Shown here piece after piece: positions 11,070 through 20,715 of a stretch of 64,000 nt of DNA. A program made the position numbers and the translations under genes. Below the pieces are notes generated by a model, which was not told the origin of the DNA, made no database searches, and saw nothing but the letters and a program-made list of their open reading frames with translations. Each line of letters begins with the position of its first letter. The stretch's first letter is position 1. The stretch lies in the NCBI GenBank assembly GCA_024138025.1, contig JAMXBD010000011.1:1909501-1973500 (forward strand). The letters are read 5' to 3'. The stretch comes from Combretum micranthum. Lineage: Eukaryota; Streptophyta; Magnoliopsida; Myrtales; Combretaceae.

Positions 11070-14000
11070 CAGGATGTCTAGCACCTCAAAAAAGGAGGGA
11101 GAAGAGACTAGTGATGTGGCTCGAATGTTAGATATGTTGCAAAGATTGACGATGTGAATGGACAAACAGTAGAAATCAGAGGGAGAGCCAGATTATGATA
11201 TTGAACAAGATTACAGGATTCCTACTAGGGCCAGAGGCAAGAGTAGTTTACAAGAGAGTACTGGTTGAGGAGATGAGAAAATTGATACTAATTTGAATTC
11301 TATAAAATTCAAGATTCCTCCTTTTTAGGACCGCAGTGACCCAAATGTTTATTTGGAGTGAAAGCATAAAATTGAGTTGATATCTGCTTGTCACAATTAT
11401 TCCAAGGAGAAAAATATCAAATTGGTTGTTGTGGAGTTCAATGGATATGCTAACATATGGTGGAATCAACTTACCCTAAATAGAAGAAGAAATTTGCCAA
11501 TTAGCAAATGGAGAGAGTTAAAGCAGATCATGAGAGGTTTGTTCCTCGCATTACTATAGGGGACTATATTATCAGTTACATGAACTCACTCAAGGAAGTA
11601 AAAGCATTGAAAAATATTACATGGAAATGGAAACACCCATTATGAAGATTGATGTAAAGGAGGATGATGAAGCAACTATGGCTAGATTTTTTAATGAGCT
11701 GAATAGGAACATTACAAATAGGGTAGCGTTGCAACATTATATGGAGTTAGAAGAAATTTATCAAATGGCATTGAAATTCGAGAGCTAACTCAAGAGGAAA
11801 GGAAAATATAATTATGAAGGTATTTCTTTTACCTGATGGAAGAAAAACTAGAAGAAGGAGGATAAGGAGAGCCATGAGGGAGAATCGACTCAAGCTATGA
11901 CAATGGAGGAAACTCCTGATAAAGCCAAAGGTAAGCCTGAATCTCAGTGTCATTTAAGCGAATTGTGTTATTTCAGGTGGCTTCCTAGTGCCCTAATAAA
12001 AGAGCTATGATTGCATTGGGTAAAGACGAATATAATACGGCTAGCAAGAGTGAAGGAGATGAGGATGATATGCTTGAGTTGGAGGATGTTACTGATCATG
12101 AAAAGGTAGATACTTCAAATTTGTCACAGGTAAATATATGTACAATGAGTACAAAATAGGTAAACGAGATCGAACTTCAGCTATAGAGGGAGAATATTTT
12201 TCACACTCAAGCTCTAGTGAAGGAAAAGGTTTGTAGTATGATTATCGATAGAGATAGTAACACTAATGTTGTTAACACATTTCTTGTGGAAAAATTTAAG
12301 CTCAAGACTACTAAACATCCTAGGCCATATTAGCTTCAATGGTTTAATGAATGGGGATAGGTGAAGGTAACAAAACAGGTGATAGTTGCTTTTTCCATTG
12401 GTAGTGATGGGTGTCGAATCCAACAAAAATAAATAACCTACTCTAAGATTTGTAAACAGTGGTGAGCAGGATCGTCTCCACAGGGACTGGTAAAAATCTT
12501 AAGTTTCTATTGGAGATTGACAAGAGAAAAAGAAAATAAAATTGGGGGATTTTTGAAATCAAGCAAATAAAATAAACCTATTTCTAATTAAGAAGATTTA
12601 TATATATTCAAAAGATTATCTAGCCTAGGTTTCATTACAACTCAATTCTCAGGGTTGATCATAGACTCAAATATTATTATTCCTACTTTGAATAGATTAG
12701 TTATAAATTCCAATAAGCATTGAAATTCAATCTCTCCTTAGATGTTAAATAACCAAGATAAGATCTTTGATTATTCCTAATCAAATAGATAACCCTAAAT
12801 ACGCTCTTAAGGTTTAATCTATCAATTGCATTAAGAAAAGAGAAACCTAACCCTAATCAACAATCTCATAGAGCATGGATCATTTAAATTAGATTATATC
12901 TCATCACAACATCAAATAACCATCTATTTTATGACTATCGTGTTGTTTCATCACCTATATTAGATTACTCATACAATTACGGATATGAGTTCTAATTGAT
13001 TGATTATTGTTCAATCATCCTACAACCGGATCCAAAGTTATAAGAGATAATCAAGCAATAATAACAATAGAATAAGATGAAATACAAATATGCAAAGATG
13101 AGAATAATAGAAATCAAACCCAATTAGGTCTCACAATCCATCTTGAATTGAGTTGCAATAATCCCTTGGCTAGATTAAAAGATTAGTTGTTCATGATTCA
13201 AGAAAAGCAATCTTTAGGGTTCTTGAAAGTATAAAGAATGAATCATTCAATAATGAATAATGAATGAATCCTCTTTTTTCTCTCCTCCTTCTTTATATAT
13301 ATGAGATAAACATCAGATATAAAGAGTGTTTTTCGCATGAAAGATGGCTGGAGGCATGTCGCAACAAGGCAGGCAGCTATTATTCGCGAAACAAATGGTG
13401 CAGTCTTGATGGCCGGCTCCATGGCCGGTGGCCATGGCTCTTCTGGCCGATTTTCTTCGCTCCACCGAGGCTCCAAGGCTGGCGGCCATCTTCTCATGGC
13501 TGGCGGCCATCAGGCTTCTGGTCATTTTCTCCATGCTTTATTCATCTAAATCTTTCCTTTAGCTTTATAAACCTGAAACACAACATTAACTTGATTAAGT
13601 ATCAATTCCTCATGATTTCTATAAGATTAATAACAAGTTTATCAAGTTTTATCCATTATAGATTTGAGTAAATTACATCTCAACAGGTAGCAACAAGGAT
13701 GAAGTTCTATGTAATGTAATGTAATACCTATGCATATGGGTCATTTGTTGTTGCGGCGACCCTGACATAGGAAGGTTCTGCATGATGGATTTTGCAATAT
13801 TTACTCATTTGTTATGGATAGTAGAATAGTGAAGCTTGCACCTTCAACTCCAAGTCAGGTTTATGAAGATTAACAAAGGATTAAGGAAGCTTATAATCAA
13901 CAAATAAAAAGTAAGGTTGAGGCTGAGAATGTGAGCAAAAGTGTGAAAAATACTGAGGGGAGAGAAAAGAAAGTGAGATTAAGAGATAAAAAAGCAAAGA

Positions 14001-14270
14001 ATGAGAGTGATAAAAAAAGTGAGATTAAGAATTCTTTGTTTATAAGGCAGCAACTACTTGTACCTTTGTACAAAGATTTTTCAACTAATGATTTTGACTT
14101 CTCTTTGTCTAGTGAAAATGTTTCATTACTGCAAGGATTCAAGGATTTGATTCCCAAAGAAATTCCAGATGAATTACCTCATTTAAGAAAATTGTGTTCA
14201 AGAGGAGATGGTCCATCACAATCGATTACAAAAATGTCAATTCGAGGGCGAATCTTTTCGAAGAAGGAGG
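11070..14270 (+). pseudogene. Ty3/gypsy gag-protease relic, split by a nested solo LTR
   Basis: Opens at about 11073 with MSSTSKKEGEE. It continues through a gag domain (ISACHNYSKEKNIKLVVVEF, then WWNQLTLNRRR), and after a frameshift at about 11535 carries RFVPRYYRGLYYQLHELTQG. A decayed zinc-knuckle region follows (CPNKRAMIALG near 11992-12030), then the aspartic protease core (CSMIIDRDSNTNV, where the family usually has D-G-G or D-T-G). The frame is cut at 12404 and resumes at 13686 (SNKDEVLCNV). It then runs open from 13931 to 14452 through a leucine- and lysine-rich linker. At least five in-frame stops and several shifts make it non-functional. RT, RNase H and integrase are deleted. Confidence 0.8.
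12405..13685. mobile_element. Solo LTR nested in the gypsy protease region
   Basis: Starts TGATGGGTGTCG and ends TCTCAACA, with the canonical TG and CA ends. It is flanked on both sides by the 5-bp target duplication GGTAG (12400-12404 and 13686-13690). Removing it restores the gypsy reading frame across the site. No internal repeat of its ends is visible, so it is a single LTR left by recombination. A TATATATA stretch near 13296 and a GC-rich island follow (13340-13540, with ggccat/atggcc repeats). The small ORFs on the island (13243-13671, both strands) are probably by-products of base composition. Confidence 0.85.
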
Positions 14271-14273
14271 GAA
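14261..14273 (+). promoter_or_regulatory. Polypurine tract of the gypsy element
   Basis: AAGAAGGAGGGAA abuts the first base of the 3' LTR. This is the expected primer site for plus-strand DNA synthesis. Confidence 0.7.
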
Positions 14274-15044
14274 TTATGGGGATCAGAGGGCATCATCGTG
14301 GGAGATTAAATCATTTCAAGTTGTATAGGATCAAAGTTGCCATACAAGAGACTATATACTATTGGCCTAGGCATTTAGAGCTGCCATCCTTGATTTTGGA
14401 AGCTGTACACCAGCACGAATCTCGCCGGCTTCATTCTATGCCACCGACATAAATACTTAAGCCATCAGCCTTATTACTTCAGAAATTTTTATCAATTTCT
14501 TGTTTTATTTTTAGGTCGTTCGATTTGTATTTTAGGCCGCTAGCCTTTATATCTGAACATCTTGTTTTTATTTGTGTCTTTTAGGTTTCTTTTTGTTAGT
14601 CGATATATGAACCTAAACCTATTAGATGTAACAGATTACTTTTGATTATTGAAATCTTTGAGAGAAAATTCTTCTCCTTGAATTCTTTCAAGAGCTTGTG
14701 AATTCTTCAAGAATTTGATATTCTTATTGTGTTCTTTGTTATACCAATGTTCTTGGTTGATATTTCCTACAAGGTTGAGATATCTATATTGAGGTTCTTA
14801 GGATTACTCAACCAATGGGTCAAGCTTTTTCCATCAATCTATACCTCATTTGATGGGGGTAATGTGGTAATGGAAATAAAGATAATACCGAATCGAGGAT
14901 AGCAATTTGGATTTCATGGGATTCTCAGTTTTAAGGTCAAGTTTAATTATACCTCTGATTCTATTCTGGATATTTCATTGGGTCAAGGTCCGCTATCAAT
15001 TCTTAAAGTATGGGAAATTGCAAATCCGTGCTTAGCACACATCA
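14274..15044 (+). repeat. 3' LTR of the Ty3/gypsy element
   Basis: Aligns with 9741-10464 from tatggggatc to the end (5' copy agcatgcatta, here agcacacatca). It has a private ~60-bp insertion around 14845-14905 relative to the 5' copy. Confidence 0.85.
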
Positions 15045-15049
15045 TAATG

Positions 15050-15783
15050 GGTAAGAAATACACTTTTGGAAAGATTGATGATAAGGAAACAAACCCTTAA
15101 GCAGCTTTATAAGAACCTTATAAATGAAGATGCACTTTCTTCTTTAGTTAGGGATGTAAAGGTGAGTGAAACTGAATATAAATGAGATGAAAAGAAGTTC
15201 AATTTCTAATTTTATTAGCTAAACAACTTGGGCCTACTTACTAGACCATCAAACATAGATTATGAAAAAGAATTTTGTTAATACAAAATTAAATCCTTCT
15301 CTAAGAGATATATATGGCCATATGAGATTGAAGAAACTAAAAATACAAGGAAGATGAGACTAGATATGGAAGGTCATTTTCCCCCAAAAGTAAAGTTATT
15401 AATGTAGGAAAGTTTCTATTTTGGCCTATCAAATGTAATGGACTTAAAAATGAGACATATATTGAAAAATGCTAAATGTTGTAGACGTGGAAATGTAAAT
15501 AAAACACTAAGTGTGTTTTTAATAAGTGTCAAAGTATTAACATATTGTAAGAATTTGGGAGACTCGGAAGATTGAAGAAGAAGAGAATTCAAAGAATATT
15601 AAAAGTGGATTAAAAATGAATTGTGTTATCAAGGAGATAAATTTATCAGATTGTCATCCCATTAAATGCTTTATATTTGGTGTAATTCCCTAGCAGGTTA
15701 GGGATTCAATAAACAATATGATCTTTCAATTAAAGCACATCCATGTGTCTTGAAAACTAAATCAGTACTAATACATATGAAAA
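15050..15783. other. Intergenic between two elements
   Basis: No gene is seen. There are only short stop-rich frames, and nothing I can assign. Confidence 0.45.
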
Positions 15784-15834
15784 ATAATGTCATACCCCTC
15801 AAATATAAGGCGATTGAACTCTAATCATAGAAGC

Positions 15835-15942
15835 GCCTTTTGATGTAATGGCTTAGAGTTTATCAGAACTCCAAAGTTAAACGTGCTTTAGGTAGAGCAA
15901 TCCCAAGATAGGTGACCTCTTGGGAAGTGCTGGCACCAAAGG
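15835..15942 (+). pseudogene. 5S rRNA-like segment in the 5' Cassandra LTR
   Basis: Resembles plant 5S rRNA, with atcagaactccaaagttaa, cgtgcttt and gataggtgacctcttgggaa in the right order. These correspond to the internal promoter elements (box A, intermediate element, box C) used by RNA polymerase III. The first third and the end are poorly conserved, so it is an LTR component and not a ribosomal gene. Confidence 0.8.
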
Positions 15943-16227
15943 AAAAAACAGTACGGTATACAACCAAAGCGGACAATACCTTAGTGGGTAGAGTTTTAGG
16001 TAGTTACAAAGCCATTCACCAGCTAGAAGTGAGGGAACTAAGTATTGTACTAGGCAAAGTGCCTAGAGTAAGGGTACCTCTTGAGCCTGTAAGGAGCACC
16101 TCTAGTGTCCACCCTACCTGATGTGGTTCTGCACTTGTGTGAAAAAACTGACAGGACATCAGTTCTATAAATGGAGAAGTATATAATACCCCTTAAATAT
16201 AAGATGATAAAACTCTAATTATAGAGA

Positions 16228-16335
16228 CACCTTTCGGTATAATGGCTTAGAGTTCATCGGAACTCCAAAGTTAAGCGTACTCTGAGTAGAGCAATTCTAA
16301 TATAGGTAACCCCTTGGAAAGCATTGGTACAGAAG
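16228..16335 (+). pseudogene. 5S rRNA-like segment in the 3' Cassandra LTR
   Basis: Second copy, with catcggaactccaaagttaa, gcgtactctgagtagag and a more damaged box C (ataggtaaccccttggaaag). The two copies have diverged, which indicates that the insertion is not recent. Confidence 0.8.
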
Positions 16336-16409
16336 GACAAGACCATGCGGTGGTAACCAAAGTGAACAATACCTCAATGAGCGGAGTTCTGAGGCGTTAC
16401 AAATAATCC

Positions 16410-17178
16410 ATATAAAAAATCTAAACAAACATACTTTATATACATAGTAAATATGCATGGCATAGTAAATATACATGGTAACCTCCAAGGGAGTAGCAAT
16501 AAAGCAGATGTATCATGATAGGAATCAACTTTAAGTAGGCCCCATTGTTAAAGCATGAGCAGAAAGGATACAAGGACTAGTCCAGCAAGCCATTAATAAA
16601 ACCATAACAGATGAGGAAATGCATTTTGTTGAAAATTATCAAGAACACACAAGGAAGTAAAGCTTGAATGTGATTTGGACCTGTGAAGATGATGCATTGG
16701 TTAAGAATTGTCCAACTAAAGAGAATAAGGAGAATGCAAATGGTCTTTGTTGGGGTTGGTTGAAGTTTTCAAAATTTATAAAACTAATTGATTCTTTTCA
16801 ACTTCAGTTTGGTAACTTCTAACATTCATAACAAGCGTACCTATCGAAATAATATAGAAAGAATTAGGTCATATCCCAAGAGAAAAGTGGCAACTATTAT
16901 ATTCACATTCTACTTTTTATCTAGCCAAGAAAAGAGCTCAGCAAGACATAACAAAAGAAAAGAAGTTATATTAGGTTAAAGATATTCACAAAGCTTTCAG
17001 GGCAAAAACTTAAGATGGGTTTGTAAAAATGCAAGACAATAGCCCAAGGTTTGCTTTACCAATTCCTTATCATGTGAATCCAAATCTAAATTCTAAGAGA
17101 GTTGTTGCTGATGTATTTATACTGTTGGATTCACTGCATTAAACTGAAGCTTCTCTCGAAGTCAGTAGTTCTAGATCT
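16410..17178 (+). pseudogene. Possible gypsy polyprotein tail fragment
   Basis: Near 16538-16605 one frame reads GPIVKA-stop-AERIQGLVQQ, like the Arg-Ala-rich tail found at the end of some gypsy polyproteins. The rest of the interval has no recognisable coding content. Weak evidence. Confidence 0.25.
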
Positions 17179-17582
17179 AGACCTGTAAGGACCCGATATC
17201 ACCCCTATATTTGAAATAAGAGATAACGGTTCCCCAACCACATATAACCCCTAAGATTATATGTAAGGTTGCCTAAAGGAAACGTTTGAGTAAATGTTTA
17301 TCTAATTACATAAAGATATTATACAATGGGAGATATAAATTTTTTTTTTTTAAAACTTTAGCAAAGCTATACTACCACACATTTTGGCAAAGGAAACAAT
17401 TCAACTTCTAACTAGCTAAAAACATACATATATATATACATATTACATCCAAAGGCTTCTTACAAGCCTTAACCAAAAATCCTCAAAACACGACCTAACT
17501 AACACTATAATTACACTATCAACCAAAAAGAATCTCATCTAATCTATTACATTCATAGGGTCCATTGAGTCCATGGTCATCT

Positions 17583-17662
17583 CTAATCCTCCAACCCATC
17601 AAGAAAATCTTCAAAGTCGGTTCCGTACCCCATACTCGTATAGAACTCATCGGAATCATCAC
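17583..17662 (-). other. Conserved exon-like segment in the group B LTR
   Basis: On the minus strand, ttttatctattttag is followed by codons reading DDSDEFYTSMGYGTDFEDF, then LDGLED and TAG. The polypyrimidine-AG context resembles a 3' splice site. The same phase and a similar peptide occur in the group C LTRs at 57464-57537 and 32781-32833. Function unknown. Confidence 0.45.
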
Positions 17663-18419
17663 CTAAAATAGATAAAATACGAGCCAAAGGCCCAGTACAC
17701 AAGTAACGAATACAAAATGCGAAGTGGATCACATATTCTTAGGCTAAATGCACTATGCAATAATCACTTGTTCATTATCAAGTATTTAGTTAGTAAGACA
17801 ACACGGGAGTATTCAAACTCCGGACAACAAGGATCTAGTATTACGTCTGCCTCCCTTAGTGGTCCCTACTGTTCATATAGACTAGGCAGCCCCACCTTCC
17901 AGTGTAGCCCGTAATACTAGGGGTTCCTGAGTAACACATCACGACGCTCAGGGGGTTGATATAAGCAGCTCGGATACTCATATCTCCTAAACAATTCTAT
18001 CCATGAACGAGAAAGTACCCTGCCCCGAATCTGAGCAGGGTGCCGCTCTCCGAACCAGATTCAACGGCAGACAACAACAATCAACATTCATATATCAATA
18101 GCATTTTCTTATTTTAGAGTAGTTTAATCTTGATGCCTACCCTAGCAAAGAGACAGACAAGTTACTGCGTACTTGATATCGCTCGGGAATTAACGGGGTT
18201 GACTAGGCGAGGATCTATCACTGTTTAAATCAATATTAAATTCACATTTAGCTTAAGCACTAATTAACTAGTATAAAAGATAATATATCAAGGAAATCCA
18301 AATAAATTAATAAAGGTCATAATAAAGCATTTAAACATCCTAATATACCATAGATCGCTTAACAAATACTTAATTGATCATATGTCAAACTTCGGAAAAT
18401 TTTGAAAAAGTTTTTAAAA

Positions 18420-18960
18420 TTCAAAAGCACAGGGGATACGCCGGCAACCAAAGCCAGCGGCTTTGAGCCGGTGTTTGATACTCTGAAAATCAACACTGCC
18501 AACGCTGGCAGTGTTCAAGGGTACGTCGACAACCTTCATTCTACGCCTGCGGCCTTGAGCCGGCGTAGAATCCAAAACCTAAAATTTTTCAAAACATCCA
18601 GAGAGGTCTAAGCCGTCCGCTTACCCAGATACGCGGGCAGCTTTGACACATACGCCAGCGGCCTTGATTCCCAGCAGCCGGCGTATAATATGAAAGAATG
18701 AATGCCGGCTGACTTTTCTAGCGAAAGCCGGCGGCGTTCGGTCGGCCTTAAGAAATTTGATTCTGTGAGCTTTCAACACCGCCTGTAGGCCGACGGCGTA
18801 GATACTCAAATTGCTGGCGTACGTTCTGAAGAACAGACGCTGGCAAATTTTTAGCATAAAAGCTGGAGGTATAATAAAGCGGCGTTAGAAAATTTGAATC
18901 CAACGCTGCCTCTACGCCGGCGGCGTTGAATTCCCATGTGCCGGCGTACGTTCAAAAACA
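18420..18960. repeat. GC-rich island with repeated gccggcg motifs
   Basis: About 540 bp, clearly richer in GC than the surrounding LTR. It holds many variants of (t)acgccggcggc and gccggcgta, several as near-palindromes. The small ORFs on it (18402-18611, 18621-18857) follow from base composition. An equivalent island lies at 63190-63500 in the other group B copy. Confidence 0.7.
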
Positions 18961-19924
18961 GGCCTATACGAAAATGGTTTTTATTTTCCCCTGTTTTATT
19001 ACAACTTGTTCAATTTTCCAAAAATTCCCAAACTTGATCCAAACTTTCTAAAGCTTGTTATATGATCCAAACACTATCCTAACAACATGTATCCTACTTC
19101 TAAGCATCAAAACTCTAATCACACTTCAATTTCACATATCTACTACTCATTCTTCAATCTTCCAAAATACTCATCCCCACACATCCATACTCCTATAAGA
19201 TATATACTACCACTCTATTAGCTACTTAATCCCATTCAAACTATCATCAATGCACCAATTCAATCTCATACCAATCATCACCTCAAAATCATATATATAC
19301 TAACGTTTACAAACAACTCAACATAGAACATAAAAATAAAAGATAGAGTTTGTATTAAACTCACATGATTGAATCTTGGCTTGGAATGATATTTAAATCC
19401 TTGAGCTTGTAATAAACCTTGGCTTAAGGTTTAAGATTTTGGGTTAAGAAAATGAAGAAAGAAAGAAAGAAAGAAATAAAGGAAATGAAATTCGTATGAA
19501 AAATGAGGCTGTCAAAACGAGGTCTTAATTTGCTTAAAATCAAGCCAATACTCATTCAACAATTGTCATTAGGGGTATATTTGACCTAAGGTTAATTTAG
19601 GCAAATTTCAAATGCATTTGAATTGAATTTAAATTCAAAAAGTGGGTTCAAAATTTGTCAAAATTCTGTCATGATTCTAAAAAAAATTCTAAAGTAAATT
19701 GATTAAATTTTAAACATAACACATGCATATTAATTTGAGAAAGACACACACTCATTACACTTTACACACATTTATAGATATCAAACAATAATATTAATTT
19801 CATAATACTATTCACATATAAAATAACACATTCATTAATTACATTAGCTAAGCACACACATATATATATCATTCCAATAACATATTAGCATGCAATTTAA
19901 GGAATTCATGGCTATTTCAAGACC

Positions 19925-20715
19925 AAACCCCCGAAACCTCTTCTCAGGCTGTCAATAGTCTAAACCCACATAAAGCTTAAGAATCTTTTGGTTTAAAAAA
20001 TCAACTTAGTGCATTTTAAAAACAAGAGATAGAAAGCCTCACAACCCCTCTCTCAAGGCAATTACGAATAACTCCACTAGCAATTGAAGATCTATCCAAA
20101 AGAACGACCTCTCAACCTATTCAGTTGAAATCAAACATGGGTCTAACAGGTGCACCATACAATCAGACCTATACAAACAGATTCAAGCTACTAGTTACAA
20201 ATACTCAGTCAATTGACTTGAAAGCGTATTTGATTTCACGTGAATCAGGATTTGGAATTGCAAACCCTAAGCTATAGGAGATTTCTCTATGGATTTAAAG
20301 ATTAAGAACATGATCTAAAGAAATAAAATAAGATTAATCAAAGGATATTACAATTCGAGATAGAGTCTTACAAAAATTATAGACAATGGGTTAAAATGAG
20401 TTTTACCCAGAAAACTACGAGAGCTTCTAAAGTAAGAAGAAATAAAATTTTTTCACTCCAGAAATTCTCTCTCTATACTACGTTAGTACTATTCTATCAT
20501 ATGTAAACTGTACACTATCACATGCCTTTGCACGTTTATTTATAGGCTCAGGGCATGAAAATCATGAAGGTTCTATTGCTAATATGGTGGATTCTTTATA
20601 ATGAAAAGCAAATTCTTTATTTACACGCGCGTCTAAATTGTGTGCTCAATTATCGTGGGTCGTATGGGAGCTGTGGTCGAGTGCTCACAGAAAGAAGAAA
20701 TCAGGCTCGACACTT
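19925..20715. other. Intergenic, no gene seen
   Basis: Mostly AT-rich. The ORF at 20555-20776 runs into the tandem duplication and has no recognisable content. Confidence 0.45.

Larger units (their letters stand above)
9741..15044 (+). mobile_element. Internally deleted Ty3/gypsy element with both LTRs
   Basis: Complete element frame in plus orientation: 5' LTR 9741-10464, primer binding site 10468-10479, gag and protease relics, polypurine tract about 14261-14273, 3' LTR 14274-15044. TAAGG precedes it and TAATG follows, an imperfect 5-bp target duplication. Reverse transcriptase, RNase H and integrase are absent: the frame runs from the protease region (ending ELPHLRKL) straight into what looks like the extreme C-terminal tail of the polyprotein (SIRGRIFSKKEG). 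It is therefore a non-autonomous derivative, further broken by stops and by the solo LTR nested at 12405-13685. Confidence 0.85.
15789..16401 (+). mobile_element. Cassandra-type TRIM with 5S rRNA-like LTRs
   Basis: Complete 613-bp element: two LTRs of exactly 220 bp (15789-16008 and 16182-16401) around a 173-bp non-coding interior. It is flanked by the perfect 5-bp target duplication AATAA (15784-15788 and 16402-16406). Both LTRs end TTACA and contain a 5S rRNA-like segment, the hallmark of the Cassandra family of non-autonomous LTR elements. The interior begins aagccattcacc. This suggests that the usual tRNA-Met primer site lost its front part, so the copy may no longer be able to move. It encodes nothing; the ORF at 15912-16121 is incidental. 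Confidence 0.9.
17184..19919 (-). mobile_element. Solo LTR, group B, 2.7 kb, minus orientation
   Basis: Begins TGTAAGGACCC and ends GGCTATTTCA on the plus strand. It is flanked by the exact 5-bp duplication AGACC (17179-17183 and 19920-19924). The same family recurs in plus orientation from about 62160 to the right edge: both share an atacgaatttc block, the GC-rich island with gccggcg motifs, and the gcgtatccc/ttcaaattc junction. No internal coding region or second LTR is present, so it is a solo LTR. It carries the exon-like segment at 17583-17662. The absence of other ORFs is normal for an LTR. Confidence 0.85.

Noticed and set aside
13264..13671. 135-codon ORF and its overlapping neighbours as genes
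   Set aside because: All sit on the GC-rich island of the 12405-13685 solo LTR, in three mutually overlapping frames, with no family features.
15835..15942. Functional 5S rRNA gene
   Set aside because: The 5' third is degenerate, and the same segment occurs in both 220-bp LTRs of a Cassandra element.
16297..16488. 63-codon minus ORF as a gene
   Set aside because: It runs through the 3' Cassandra LTR and its target duplication.
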